DNA of 64,000 nt from JBHGAV01 sp041946685 (GTDB taxonomy: Bacteria; Acidobacteriota; Terriglobia; Bryobacterales; Bryobacteraceae): the NCBI GenBank assembly GCA_041946685.1, contig JBHGAV010000002.1:1-64000 (forward strand), given 5' to 3'. Numbering within the stretch: the stretch's first letter is position 1; every line of letters begins with the position of its first letter. Under the pieces are notes generated by a model that saw nothing but the letters and a program-made list of their open reading frames with translations, ran no database searches and was not told the DNA's origin. Both the position numbers and the translations under genes were made by a program. Shown here piece by piece: positions 46,943-56,360 of the stretch.

Positions 46943-48955
46943 TCAGGTCCTTACGGCTGCGTATTCCCCGGCCGTCCCCTTCAGGCCGGCGCGCGGCGGC
47001 TTGATCCGGCTCTTGCTCGGCAACAGACAGATGAAGGTGCCGCTGACCAGCACCCAGAACCCAAGCCAGATCCAGGATACCAGCGGAAAAACGTATGCCT
47101 GAATGACCGCCTTGGAGTTGTCCTCCGTCATGCCCGCGAAGTTCAGGTAAAGATCCTCGTTAAGCCGGCGCCGGATGGCGACCTCGGAGGTGCTCTGCTG
47201 GCTTGCCCGGTACAGTCGCCGCTCGGGCTCGAGCCTCCCCAAAGGGGCTCCGCCGGAAGAAACATCGATCACCGCATGGTCCCAGGCGTAGTTGGGATTG
47301 TCGCCTTGCCGGATCTGGCTGACCTGGAGGTGGTAGCGGCCGAGCGAGAACGAATCGCCGATCTTCACTTCCGCCGTTACATCCTGGTTGAAAGCCGAGC
47401 CTGCGAAGCCGACGAACATCAGAACGACTCCCATGTGTACCACGTAACCGCCGTAGCGCCGCGTGTTGCGGTGCGTCAGTTCCACGGCAGCCGCCAGGAG
47501 GTTCTGGCCCGTCCGGACCCGGATCGCCCGGGAACCCTTGTAGAACTCGGCGGCAATCGTCCAGGCCACGAACAGGCAGAGCGCGAAGCACACCAAGGCG
47601 TAGAGATGGCGCACACCGGCGACCAGTAATCCGGCCGCCAGAACCAAGGCGCCCGCCAGAGGCCAAGTGAAGTTTCGTTTCAGGCTGCCCACCGAAGTCC
47701 TGCGCCAGGCGAACAGCGGGCCCACCCCCGTGAGGAACAACAGGAACAGACCGATGGGGACGTTCACGCGGTTGAAGAACGGCGCATCCACGCTGATCTT
47801 CTCCCCGGTCACCGCCTCCGAAATGACCGGAAACAGCGTCCCCCAGAGCACGGCGAAACAGCTCGCAAGAAGGATCAGGTTATTGAACAGAAAGCTGGAC
47901 TCGCGGGAGATGATGCTCTCCAGCCGGGCTTCGGTCTTGAGGTAGTCCAGGCGGTTCAGGACCAGGTACAAAGTGGCCGCCAGGATGACCCCAAGGAAGC
48001 CGACAAACCAATGCCCGATCGGAGATTGAGCGAAAGCGTGGACCGAGCTGACCAAGCCCGAGCGCGTGAGGAAGGTGCCGAAGATGCAGAGCCAGAAGGT
48101 CGCGGTGATGAGCACCACGTTCCAGATCTTCATCATCCCCTTCTTCTCCTGCATCATGACTGAATGCAGAAAGGCCGTGGCGGTGATCCAGGGCAGCAGG
48201 GATGCGTTCTCGACGGGATCCCAGCCCCAATAGCCGCCCCAGCCGAGCACGGCGTAGGCCCACCCCGCGCCGAGCAGGATGCCGCAGCTCTGGAACAGCC
48301 AGGTCACCAGGGTCCACCGCCGGGTGGTGTGGATCCAGGCATCGCTCTTCTCGCGCTTGATCAGCGCTCCGATGGCGAAGGCGAAGGGAACCGCGAAGCC
48401 CACATAGCCGAGGTAGAGCGTGGGAGGATGGATGGCCATCGCCCAATACTGGAGCAGAGGGTTGAGACCGTTGCCGTCGGCGACGCTGGTGATTTCGCGG
48501 CCCACGGCCAGCATCCGGAACGGGCTGGCGATGAAAGCGTTCAAGATCAAGAAGAACACCTGCGTCGCCATGAGCGTGGCCGTAACGTAGGGCATGATCG
48601 AGCGGTGGCGCCGCCGGTTCGTGTAGATGACGATCGCGGAGTAGGTGGCCAGCAGCCAACTCCACAACAGCAGCGATCCCTCCTGCCCTCCCCACCACGC
48701 CGCAAACTTGTACAGCGCCGGCATGTCGCGGTTGGTGTGGGACGCGGCGTAGACCAGGCGGAAGTCGCCGGTCATCAGCGCGTGGACAAGGATGCCGGAG
48801 GCGAGCGTCAGAAGCATCCAGAGGGAATACACGGCGCGCTCGGCGCTCACGATCAGGACAGGCTTCTGTTTCCAGCCACCGATGGCTGAGGCGGCCAGGG
48901 CGTACACCGCAAGGCAAAAGGAGATCAGGATGGAAACTGCTCCCAGGTTTTCCAT
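46943..48955 (-). CDS. ccmF: cytochrome c haem lyase subunit CcmF
   Basis: A 670-residue polytopic membrane protein (about 15 helices) that attaches haem from CcmE to apocytochrome c. The WWD motif is in GWGGYWGWDPVENASLLPW, with the His-bearing loops AIHPPTLY and TATAFLHSVMM as haem ligands; a periplasmic beta domain lies near the C-terminus (about 525-610). Length is normal. ATG at 48955, 9 nt after ccmE. Confidence 0.95.
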   Translation of the reverse strand: MENLGAVSILISFCLAVYALAASAIGGWKQKPVLIVSAERAVYSLWMLLTLASGILVHALMTGDFRLVYAASHTNRDMPALYKFAAWWGGQEGSLLLWSWLLATYSAIVIYTNRRRHRSIMPYVTATLMATQVFFLILNAFIASPFRMLAVGREITSVADGNGLNPLLQYWAMAIHPPTLYLGYVGFAVPFAFAIGALIKREKSDAWIHTTRRWTLVTWLFQSCGILLGAGWAYAVLGWGGYWGWDPVENASLLPWITATAFLHSVMMQEKKGMMKIWNVVLITATFWLCIFGTFLTRSGLVSSVHAFAQSPIGHWFVGFLGVILAATLYLVLNRLDYLKTEARLESIISRESSFLFNNLILLASCFAVLWGTLFPVISEAVTGEKISVDAPFFNRVNVPIGLFLLFLTGVGPLFAWRRTSVGSLKRNFTWPLAGALVLAAGLLVAGVRHLYALVCFALCLFVAWTIAAEFYKGSRAIRVRTGQNLLAAAVELTHRNTRRYGGYVVHMGVVLMFVGFAGSAFNQDVTAEVKIGDSFSLGRYHLQVSQIRQGDNPNYAWDHAVIDVSSGGAPLGRLEPERRLYRASQQSTSEVAIRRRLNEDLYLNFAGMTEDNSKAVIQAYVFPLVSWIWLGFWVLVSGTFICLLPSKSRIKPPRAGLKGTAGEYAAVRT

Positions 48956-48964
48956 AATGCCCGT

Positions 48965-49390
48965 CTAGACGCCGGCCCGGTTCACCATGCCCGGTCTCTG
49001 GCCGGGCTTTGCCTCGTACTTGGAGGCGCACTTGGCCTGGATCTTGCTGGCACGGAAGACGCCGTCGCTCCCCATCTTCCCGTCAGCCAGGGCCTGCGCC
49101 CCGTCGCGGAAGGTGTCGGGGAGCGGTTCGCTCCCCTGGTAGATCACTTTAAGCCGCGCTTTGTCCTGCTGAAGGGTGAAGGAGACTTCCTTGCCCAGCC
49201 GAACGATGGAGCCGGCTTCCACATCCCCACCCACGCGCAGTCGCTTATCCAGGGACCCGCCCCCCATCTGCTGGACCTCCTGAACAGTCCGGTAATAGGT
49301 CTTGCTCTCCCCGATGCCGCCTGCCGCCAACCACACCAGAGTGCCGACAATCACGACAATTAGGGCCCCAAATTTGCCGTAGGTTTTCAT
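48965..49390 (-). CDS. ccmE: haem chaperone CcmE, CxxxY variant
   Basis: A 141-residue protein: N-terminal membrane anchor (about 8-24), OB-fold domain (about 30-120). Classic CcmE binds haem covalently through His in HxxxY; here the site reads CASKY, Cys121 and Tyr125. This is the variant known from Desulfovibrio and archaea (system I*), where CcmH and CcmG are often missing, as in this operon. ATG at 49390; ccmF follows 9 nt after the stop. The MBL gene ends 27 nt upstream and may be in the same transcript. Confidence 0.9.
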   Translation of the reverse strand: MKTYGKFGALIVVIVGTLVWLAAGGIGESKTYYRTVQEVQQMGGGSLDKRLRVGGDVEAGSIVRLGKEVSFTLQQDKARLKVIYQGSEPLPDTFRDGAQALADGKMGSDGVFRASKIQAKCASKYEAKPGQRPGMVNRAGV

Positions 49391-49417
49391 AGCGCCCTTT
49401 GGTCCCAGTATAGCGCG

Positions 49418-50062
49418 TCAAACGTGGCCGGATGGCCGCTGAAGAAAGTAGTTGTGCCGCTTCTCGTGGCCCATGGTGGTAGTGGGCCCGTGTCCCGGGA
49501 TCACCAGCGTTTCCTCGGGCAGCGGCAGGAATTTGTCGCGTATGGAGACCACGATCCGCTTCGGGTCTCCACCAGGAAGGTCCGTACGGCCGATGCTCTC
49601 GCGGAAGAGCGTATCGCCGGCGATCAGCTTCTTCTCGCCCGGCATCCACAGGCCGATACTGCCGGGGGTGTGGCCCGGGGTGTGCAGGACGGTGAAATCC
49701 CACTGCCCGACGCGGAGCACATCCCCGTCCCGCGCGAACGCGTCGATGTCGAAGAGCTTGGGCGGGTCCAGGCCCAGCCACATCGCCTGCGTTTCTACCC
49801 GGGCGTAGGTGGGCAGGTCATCCTCATGCAGGTAGATCGGCGCGTCCGTGGCCTCTTTGAGAGCCGCCGCCGCGCCCAGGTGATCGATGTGGCCATGGGT
49901 GAGGACGATCGTCCTCGCCTTCAGCCCGTGCATCGCCAGCAGACGGAGGATCTCCTCGATCTCGTCGCCCGGGTCAACGACCATCGCCTCACCCGTCGCC
50001 TTGTCTCCGAAGATCGAGCAATTGCACAGAAGCGGCCCCACCGGGAGCATTTCGTGGATCAT
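49418..50062 (-). CDS. metallo-beta-lactamase-fold hydrolase, glyoxalase II-like
   Basis: A 214-residue MBL protein with the metal motif THGHIDH, HTPGHTPGS, GDTLF and PGHGP, the pattern of the YcbL/glyoxalase II-like group. It probably hydrolyses a thioester such as S-lactoylglutathione or a relative. The frame is open to an ATG at 50104, but that would overlap the start of the divergent ygfZ. The ATG at 50062 gives the normal N-terminus MLPVGPLLCN, with a few leading residues. It is the first gene upstream of ccmE. Confidence 0.82.
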   Translation of the reverse strand: MIHEMLPVGPLLCNCSIFGDKATGEAMVVDPGDEIEEILRLLAMHGLKARTIVLTHGHIDHLGAAAALKEATDAPIYLHEDDLPTYARVETQAMWLGLDPPKLFDIDAFARDGDVLRVGQWDFTVLHTPGHTPGSIGLWMPGEKKLIAGDTLFRESIGRTDLPGGDPKRIVVSIRDKFLPLPEETLVIPGHGPTTTMGHEKRHNYFLQRPSGHV

Positions 50063-50102
50063 GGGTATACTCTGTTTGTAGCGCAGTTCCCCTTGAGGCG
50101 TC

Positions 50103-50996
50103 ATGACACCGGGATATCAGGCACTTCGCGAATCGGCGGCGTGGCTGGACCTGTCCGGGCGAGGCAAGATCGTCGCCCGCGGCCAGGATCGCGGGCGCCT
50201 GCTCCACGCGATGACGACAAACCACGTCGAGCAGCTTCAGCCCGGCGGCGGATGCTACGCATTCTTCTTGGATGCCCACGGCCACGTCCTGGGCGATGTA
50301 AACATATTCGCGGGGGCGGATTATCATCTGCTGGACACGGAGCCCGAAACCGCCGGAAAGCTCTACCGCCACCTGGACCGCTACATCATCGCGGACGACG
50401 TCACGCTGGAAGACCTGACGTCGGAGAGGGCAACGCTGGCGCTGGAAGGGCCCAAGGCAGCGGACCTGCTGGCGCTGGCGGGAGCGCCCGTGCCGGCGGC
50501 GGACTACGAACACGCGGGCTGGCGGGACATGACGGTCGCGCGGGTCAGCCTGACGGGCGCCGGAGGATTCCTTCTCTTTGTTCCCCGGGAGGCCCTCGCT
50601 GATGTCGTTGGCTTGCTCGACTCGGCGGGAGCGGTGCCGGCCACCCAGGAGGACGCGCTGGTGGTGCGGCTGGAGAACGGCAGACCACGATACGGCGTTG
50701 ACATCGTCGAGGACTGTCTGCCGCAGGAGACGCAGCAGATGCACGCCGTTCACACTAACAAGGGCTGCTACATCGGGCAGGAGATCGTGGAGCGCATCCG
50801 GAGCCGGGGCCATGTGAACCGGTTGCTGGTCCGGCTCGCGATCGAGGGAAGCCGGCCACCGGCCGCCGGAATCACCAGCGCGGCCTACTCTCCTGCGCTC
50901 GGCAAGGTGCTCGCGTTCGCTTATCTGCGCACCGAGCAGGCGCGCCCTGGAAACAGGGTGTTGGTGGAGGACCGGCAGGCCGAGGTGCTGCCCTAG
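50103..50996 (+). CDS. ygfZ: folate-binding YgfZ/CAF17-like protein
   Basis: A 297-residue GcvT-fold protein lacking aminomethyltransferase features. The diagnostic motif KGCYIGQEIVERIRSRGHVNR is split here as KGCYIGQE and its Arg/His tail (residues about 220-240); the Cys is essential in E. coli YgfZ. These proteins help repair or assemble certain Fe-S enzymes with folate, which suits a genome with a full suf operon. GAGGCG lies a few bases before the ATG at 50103. Its stop overlaps the convergent PHP gene by four bases. Confidence 0.88.
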   Translation: MTPGYQALRESAAWLDLSGRGKIVARGQDRGRLLHAMTTNHVEQLQPGGGCYAFFLDAHGHVLGDVNIFAGADYHLLDTEPETAGKLYRHLDRYIIADDVTLEDLTSERATLALEGPKAADLLALAGAPVPAADYEHAGWRDMTVARVSLTGAGGFLLFVPREALADVVGLLDSAGAVPATQEDALVVRLENGRPRYGVDIVEDCLPQETQQMHAVHTNKGCYIGQEIVERIRSRGHVNRLLVRLAIEGSRPPAAGITSAAYSPALGKVLAFAYLRTEQARPGNRVLVEDRQAEVLP

Positions 50997-51847
50997 GCGC
51001 CTGGAGAAGTGAAAGCCCGCAGCCCGTCCAGCACTTCCCGCGGAACGGCGAGGCAGCCCAAGGCTACGCCCGGCTTGGATTCGCCGTGGAAGTCGGAGCC
51101 GCCGGTGACTGCCAACCCAAGGGCCGAGGCCAGGGCGAGAAGTTGCTCCGTGTCCCGAGGAGAGTGATCGCTATGGTATGCCTCGATTCCGCGCAAGCCT
51201 TGTGCGATCATTCCCTCCAGCAGATCAGTCAAACGCTGCCGGTGCTCACCGACGAGCCGAAACGGGTGCGCCAGAACGGGCAACCCACCAGCCTCGAGGA
51301 TTCGGGCCGTCGCCTGGGAGAAGGGAGGCACACGCCTGGGCACGAAGGCCCTGGCCGCGTCGTTCAAGAAGCGGTCGAAGGCGTCCTGGACGCTTGCCGC
51401 CAGACCCTTCTGAACCAGCACGCGGGCGAAGTGGGGCCGGCCGGTGACGGTCTTCCCCAAAGCCTCAGCCTCCCCGGCGGTCACGCTCAGCCCGATCTGT
51501 TGCAGTCGACCGGCCAGGATCTGATTGCGTTCCCTACGGCCGGTGTGGATCTCCTCCATCCACGCTCTGAAAGCCGCTGCCGGTGGATTCGCCAGGAAGT
51601 ACCCGAGCAGATGAACATGTCTGACGGGCGGGCCGCCGGCGCGAATGAAGACAGTGCCGAGCTCGATGCCGCAGACGAGGTCGAGGCCGCGATCGCGTGC
51701 CGCCGGCGCCGCCGCGTCATATCCGGCCAGAGTGTCGTGATCGGTGATGGCCAGCGCCTCAAGTCCAAGCCGGCTGGCCTCCTCGATCAGCCGTAGAGGG
51801 CTCCACGTCCCGTCCGACTCGTTGGTGTGTGTGTGGAGGTCGATCAC
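50993..51847 (-). CDS. PHP-domain phosphoesterase (RNase AM/YciV-like)
   Basis: A 284-residue PHP protein. Metal-binding elements are intact: DLHTHTNESDG at the N-terminus, ITDHDT, GIELGT, HPFR, and SDFHG near the C-terminus. The layout matches the TrpH/YciV family, whose characterised members remove 3'-5' bisphosphate or degrade RNA 5'-3'. GTG start at 51847. It follows the unknown exported protein by 14 nt on the same strand. Confidence 0.88.
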   Translation of the reverse strand: MIDLHTHTNESDGTWSPLRLIEEASRLGLEALAITDHDTLAGYDAAAPAARDRGLDLVCGIELGTVFIRAGGPPVRHVHLLGYFLANPPAAAFRAWMEEIHTGRRERNQILAGRLQQIGLSVTAGEAEALGKTVTGRPHFARVLVQKGLAASVQDAFDRFLNDAARAFVPRRVPPFSQATARILEAGGLPVLAHPFRLVGEHRQRLTDLLEGMIAQGLRGIEAYHSDHSPRDTEQLLALASALGLAVTGGSDFHGESKPGVALGCLAVPREVLDGLRAFTSPGA

Positions 51848-51861
51848 ACTGGTCGGTCTAG

Positions 51862-52479
51862 TCAGCGCGCGTCCGGTTCGGGCTTGAATTCGAAGAGCTG
51901 CCCGGCGGCAGTGACCCTCAGGCTGCTACCGGCAAGCGGCGAGCCACGAGTCGGGAAGAAGAGCGCGCCATCCGTGGACTCGCCGCCCTTCAACTTTATC
52001 TCGACAAAGGCGATGGCTGAGGCCGCCGCCGCGGCCTTGAGCCGGCTGGAGGTGACTTCGGCTAGGGCTGCCTGTCGCCTCTTCTCGTAGCCGCTGGTGG
52101 ACTTGTACCGGCTCAACCCGTACAGGCCGATTTCATACGTAGACACCAGGCGGATCACGTCGTTGCGCCCCGCCCTGTCCATGAGGTCGGTCACGACGCG
52201 TTGGGCCGGGGCGGCACGAACCTCCCGGCCATCGGGGAACCGGAACGCGAAGTCCTCCGGCCGGATCGCATAGACGGCGCCCGAGCCGTTGGACACGGTC
52301 GCCTGGACGATTGAGTACTCGCGGACCTGGATCGGCAGGTGGGCGAACATAATCGTCACGCCGCCCTTGGAGAGGGTCTGGTACCGAAGACCGCCGGATT
52401 CGAACTCGATGACCTGGCCACTCGCCCCACAGGCCGCCGCAAGGAGCCCGCACAGCCACCACCTGAAGCGCAGAACCAT
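51862..52479 (-). CDS. exported protein of unknown function, 205 residues
   Basis: I do not recognise the family. The N-terminus (MVLRFRWWLCGLLAAACGASGQ) is a signal peptide; the Cys at 17 could be a weak lipobox (LAAAC). The mature part has alternating beta strands (YSIVQATVSNGSGAVYAIRPEDFAFRF is broken into two strands) and an Ala-rich helix near 148. Similar small periplasmic proteins are common in Acidobacteriota. ATG at 52479 with GGAAATGAG upstream. Divergent from the GyrI-like gene. Confidence 0.7.
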   Translation of the reverse strand: MVLRFRWWLCGLLAAACGASGQVIEFESGGLRYQTLSKGGVTIMFAHLPIQVREYSIVQATVSNGSGAVYAIRPEDFAFRFPDGREVRAAPAQRVVTDLMDRAGRNDVIRLVSTYEIGLYGLSRYKSTSGYEKRRQAALAEVTSSRLKAAAAASAIAFVEIKLKGGESTDGALFFPTRGSPLAGSSLRVTAAGQLFEFKPEPDAR

Positions 52480-52500
52480 TACTCATTTCCATGATAGAGG

Positions 52501-52506
52501 TATAAT
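52501..52506 (+). promoter_or_regulatory. consensus -10 element before the GyrI-like gene
   Basis: A perfect TATAAT, 24 nt before the ATG at 52530, giving a leader of roughly 17 nt with GGAG as ribosome site. The -35 region at 17 nt (ATTACT) is poor, so an activator or extended contacts may be needed. It lies in the 50-nt divergent gap with the exported protein. Confidence 0.45.
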
Positions 52507-52529
52507 CGCTCGGAAGTCACGGAGCGGTC

Positions 52530-53144
52530 ATGGGGAAGATAGACCTGAAGAAACAGTGGAAGTCGCTGTACACGGCCTCCGCCAAGAAGCCCGCCCTGAT
52601 CGAAGTACCGAAGATCAAGTACCTCATGATCGACGGCTCCGGCGACCCCAACCTGAACCCCCGTTTTCAGGAAGCCTTTCAGGCGCTCTACGGCGTCGCC
52701 TATACCCTGAAGTTCTCGCTCAAGATGGGGCCCGAGAAGATCGACTACCCCATCATGCCGCCGAGCGGTCTGTGGTGGACGGACGCCGAGCCGTTCGACA
52801 TGGCAAATAGATCGTCGTGGAAGTGGACGCTCATGATTCCCCAGCCCGACTGCATTACCGCTGCCATGGTCAGGCAGGCCAAGAAGACGGTCAGAGAGAA
52901 GAAGGCTCTCGCCCTGGCCGATGAGGTCCGTCTGGAGGCTTACCGTGAAGGCACGGCTGTCCAGATCATGCACCTCGGCCCCTACTCCGAAGAGCCGCCG
53001 ACCATCCAGAAGCTGCACCAGTTCGCCGCCGACAGCGGCTACTCTCTGAACGGTAAGCACCACGAGATCTACTTTTCTGACCCGAGACGGACCAAGCCCG
53101 AGAGGATGCGGACCCTCCTCAGGCAGCCGGTGAAGAAGCGCTAA
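52530..53144 (+). CDS. GyrI-like small-molecule-binding domain protein
   Basis: A 204-residue protein of the GyrI-like/SOUL-type binding fold: KIKYLMIDGSGDPN near residue 28, AYTLKFSLKM, WKWTLMIPQP, the ligand-cavity region IMHLGPYSEEPPTIQKLHQF, and HHEIYFSDPRRTKPERMRTLLRQPV, written here as separate elements. There is no DNA-binding domain, so it acts as a stand-alone binder or hydrolase of xenobiotics, not a regulator. Single-gene transcript. Confidence 0.82.
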   Translation: MGKIDLKKQWKSLYTASAKKPALIEVPKIKYLMIDGSGDPNLNPRFQEAFQALYGVAYTLKFSLKMGPEKIDYPIMPPSGLWWTDAEPFDMANRSSWKWTLMIPQPDCITAAMVRQAKKTVREKKALALADEVRLEAYREGTAVQIMHLGPYSEEPPTIQKLHQFAADSGYSLNGKHHEIYFSDPRRTKPERMRTLLRQPVKKR

Positions 53145-53166
53145 TCACGCAGTTGCCCTGCAAGGG

Positions 53167-53943
53167 CTACAACTTAAGCAGCGCGCGCAAGCGCTTGGTC
53201 TGGACGCGGCTGACGGGGATCTCGGTCTGCTTTTTGTCGTCCATGCGGATCTGGTAGCTGGACTTGAACCAGGGAATCACTTCCTTGATGCGGTTGATGT
53301 TCACAAGGTAAGAACGGTGGACGCGCCAGAAGACCTCCGGGTCCAGGCTGGACTGGAGTTCCTCGATGGTGCGGTAGTTGGATTGCCCTTCCAGCGACGT
53401 GGTCACCATGGTGATCAAGCCGTTGTCGATGGTGGCGTACACCAGGTCCTGCGCGTCGACGATGAAGCTGCGGTTACCGCTCTTGACCAGCAGTTTGGTA
53501 CGTGGAGGGGCGGCGCGTACCGCAAGTGGCTCGGGGGCCTCCGGCTTCTGTTTCTCCTGGGCGGCGCGCCGGACCCGCTCAATTGTCTCAGAGAGGCGAT
53601 CCTTGTCCACCGGTTTGAGGACGTAGTCCAGAGCCTCTAGCCGGAACGCCTGGACGGCGTACTGGTCGTAGGCCGTCGCCAGCACGAAATAGGGGAGGGG
53701 CAGGCCCATTTCGCGGGCCTTGCGGATGACTCCAAGACCATCCAGCCCAGGCATTTGGACATCGAGGAAGGCGAGATCGGGCTCGAGTTTCTCGATCAGG
53801 CGCAAAGCTTCCAGTCCATTGGCTCCGGTACCAATGACCTCAACATCGGGGAACTCCCGGAGGAGAAAAGCGAGCTCGTCGCAGGCCAGTTGCTCGTCGT
53901 CGACGATAATCGCTCCCAGGGTCGTCGTCGCGCGGTCTGTCAC
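53167..53943 (-). CDS. LytTR-family response regulator
   Basis: A 258-residue regulator: receiver domain (about 10-125) with acidic pair DDE (15-17), phospho-acceptor Asp61 in FLDVQMPG, and LKPVD with the conserved Lys. A linker rich in Ala/Pro/Lys follows, then a LytTR DNA-binding domain (about 150-255; VHRSYLVNINRIKEV). No histidine kinase is adjacent, so its partner is elsewhere. GTG start at 53943; a TATACT lies only about ten bases upstream on this strand. Confidence 0.93.
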   Translation of the reverse strand: MTDRATTTLGAIIVDDEQLACDELAFLLREFPDVEVIGTGANGLEALRLIEKLEPDLAFLDVQMPGLDGLGVIRKAREMGLPLPYFVLATAYDQYAVQAFRLEALDYVLKPVDKDRLSETIERVRRAAQEKQKPEAPEPLAVRAAPPRTKLLVKSGNRSFIVDAQDLVYATIDNGLITMVTTSLEGQSNYRTIEELQSSLDPEVFWRVHRSYLVNINRIKEVIPWFKSSYQIRMDDKKQTEIPVSRVQTKRLRALLKL

Positions 53944-53952
53944 GAGAATGGT

Positions 53953-53960
53953 AGTATAAC
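53953..53960. promoter_or_regulatory. overlapping divergent -10 elements
   Basis: AGTATAAC holds TATACT read leftward (53958-53953, for the LytTR gene) and TATAAC read rightward (53955-53960, for the inositol-phosphate synthase). The leftward start would fall within about four bases of the GTG at 53943, so that message could be leaderless. -35 matches are weak on both sides. Confidence 0.35.
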
Positions 53961-54012
53961 ATTACGCCACCGGCCACTTCAGACCGTTGACAGAGCAAGG
54001 AGAAATGCAGAA

Positions 54013-55332
<1,320 letters not shown>

Positions 55333-55358
55333 TCGCCTGAGGGCGGCTTCCCCGAGCC

Positions 55359-56351
55359 ATGAACGTCCTTGTGATCGGCGGAACCCTCTTCATTGGGCGC
55401 CACCTGGTGGCCAGCCTGCTGAAAGCCGGCCACCAGGTGACGGTGCTCCACCGCAAGCCGGGCCACAATCTCGGCCGGCGCGTCGGGGAGATCGTCGCCG
55501 ATCGTAACGACCCGGCTGCGATCCGCAGCGCCCTTGACGGCGGCCGCTTCGAGGTGATCTTCGACAATGTCTACGATTGGGAGCGCGGCACCACGGCCGC
55601 TCAGGTCGAGTCCACGGCGCGGGCCTGCGGCAACCGGCTTCGCCGGTACGTGTTCATGTCGAGTGTGGCGGCTTACGGGGATGGCTTGAACCATCACGAA
55701 GGGGACGCCCTGGCGCCGGATGACCATCCCGATCCCTATACCCGGAACAAGGCAACCAGCGAGCGGGCGCTGTTCCGCCTGCACCAGAGGAACGGTTTCC
55801 CCGTGGTGACCCTTCGCCCGCCGTTCGTGTATGGACCTGGAAATCCCTTCTACCGCGAGGCGTTCTTCTGGGACCGCTTGCGTGACAAGCGGCCGATCAT
55901 CGTCCCGGGCGATGGGCGCCGGTTGATGCAGTTCGTCTTTGTCAGGGACCTGGTCGAGGCCAGCCTCCGGGCCATGGTGGAGCCGGCTGCCGTGGGACAC
56001 GCGTTCAACGTTGCCAACCTGAGGCCGATCACCCAGACCGAGGCGGTCGAGGCACTGGCCACCGTCGCTTCCAAGAAGGTGGAGACCGTGCGTGTTCCTC
56101 GGGACCGTATCTTGCGGGCGGGAGGGCATCCCATGGGCCCTCGTCTCTACTTCGGCGAATACTTCGATTTGCCGCCGATCACCCAGGTGGTGAGCAAGGC
56201 CCAGCGCGTGTTGGGTTTCCGCCCCACCGATTTCTCCAAGGCGCTCAAAGAGACTTATCGCTGGTACTTGCGCCACCACAACCACCGACCGGCCGATTAC
56301 TCCTTCGAGGACAGGCTCCTCGGACTGGCGGCCTCCGCGGCTGGGTTGTAG
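55359..56351 (+). CDS. NAD-dependent epimerase/dehydratase (extended SDR)
   Basis: A 330-residue extended SDR. VIGGTLFIGRHL is the cofactor loop (GxxxxxG type), MSSVAAYG holds the catalytic Ser region, and YTRNK the Tyr/Lys pair. A C-terminal substrate lobe follows. It resembles the isoflavone-reductase-like/RmlD-like epimerases acting on nucleotide sugars; the substrate is open. Co-transcribed with inositol-phosphate synthase. Ends 9 nt before the convergent HDAC gene. Confidence 0.85.
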   Translation: MNVLVIGGTLFIGRHLVASLLKAGHQVTVLHRKPGHNLGRRVGEIVADRNDPAAIRSALDGGRFEVIFDNVYDWERGTTAAQVESTARACGNRLRRYVFMSSVAAYGDGLNHHEGDALAPDDHPDPYTRNKATSERALFRLHQRNGFPVVTLRPPFVYGPGNPFYREAFFWDRLRDKRPIIVPGDGRRLMQFVFVRDLVEASLRAMVEPAAVGHAFNVANLRPITQTEAVEALATVASKKVETVRVPRDRILRAGGHPMGPRLYFGEYFDLPPITQVVSKAQRVLGFRPTDFSKALKETYRWYLRHHNHRPADYSFEDRLLGLAASAAGL

Positions 56352-56360
56352 CGCCGCACC

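Noticed and set aside
50063..50104. Upstream start of the MBL gene at 50104
   Set aside because: It would share the CATG with the divergent ygfZ start and add 14 residues not expected at the MBL N-terminus.
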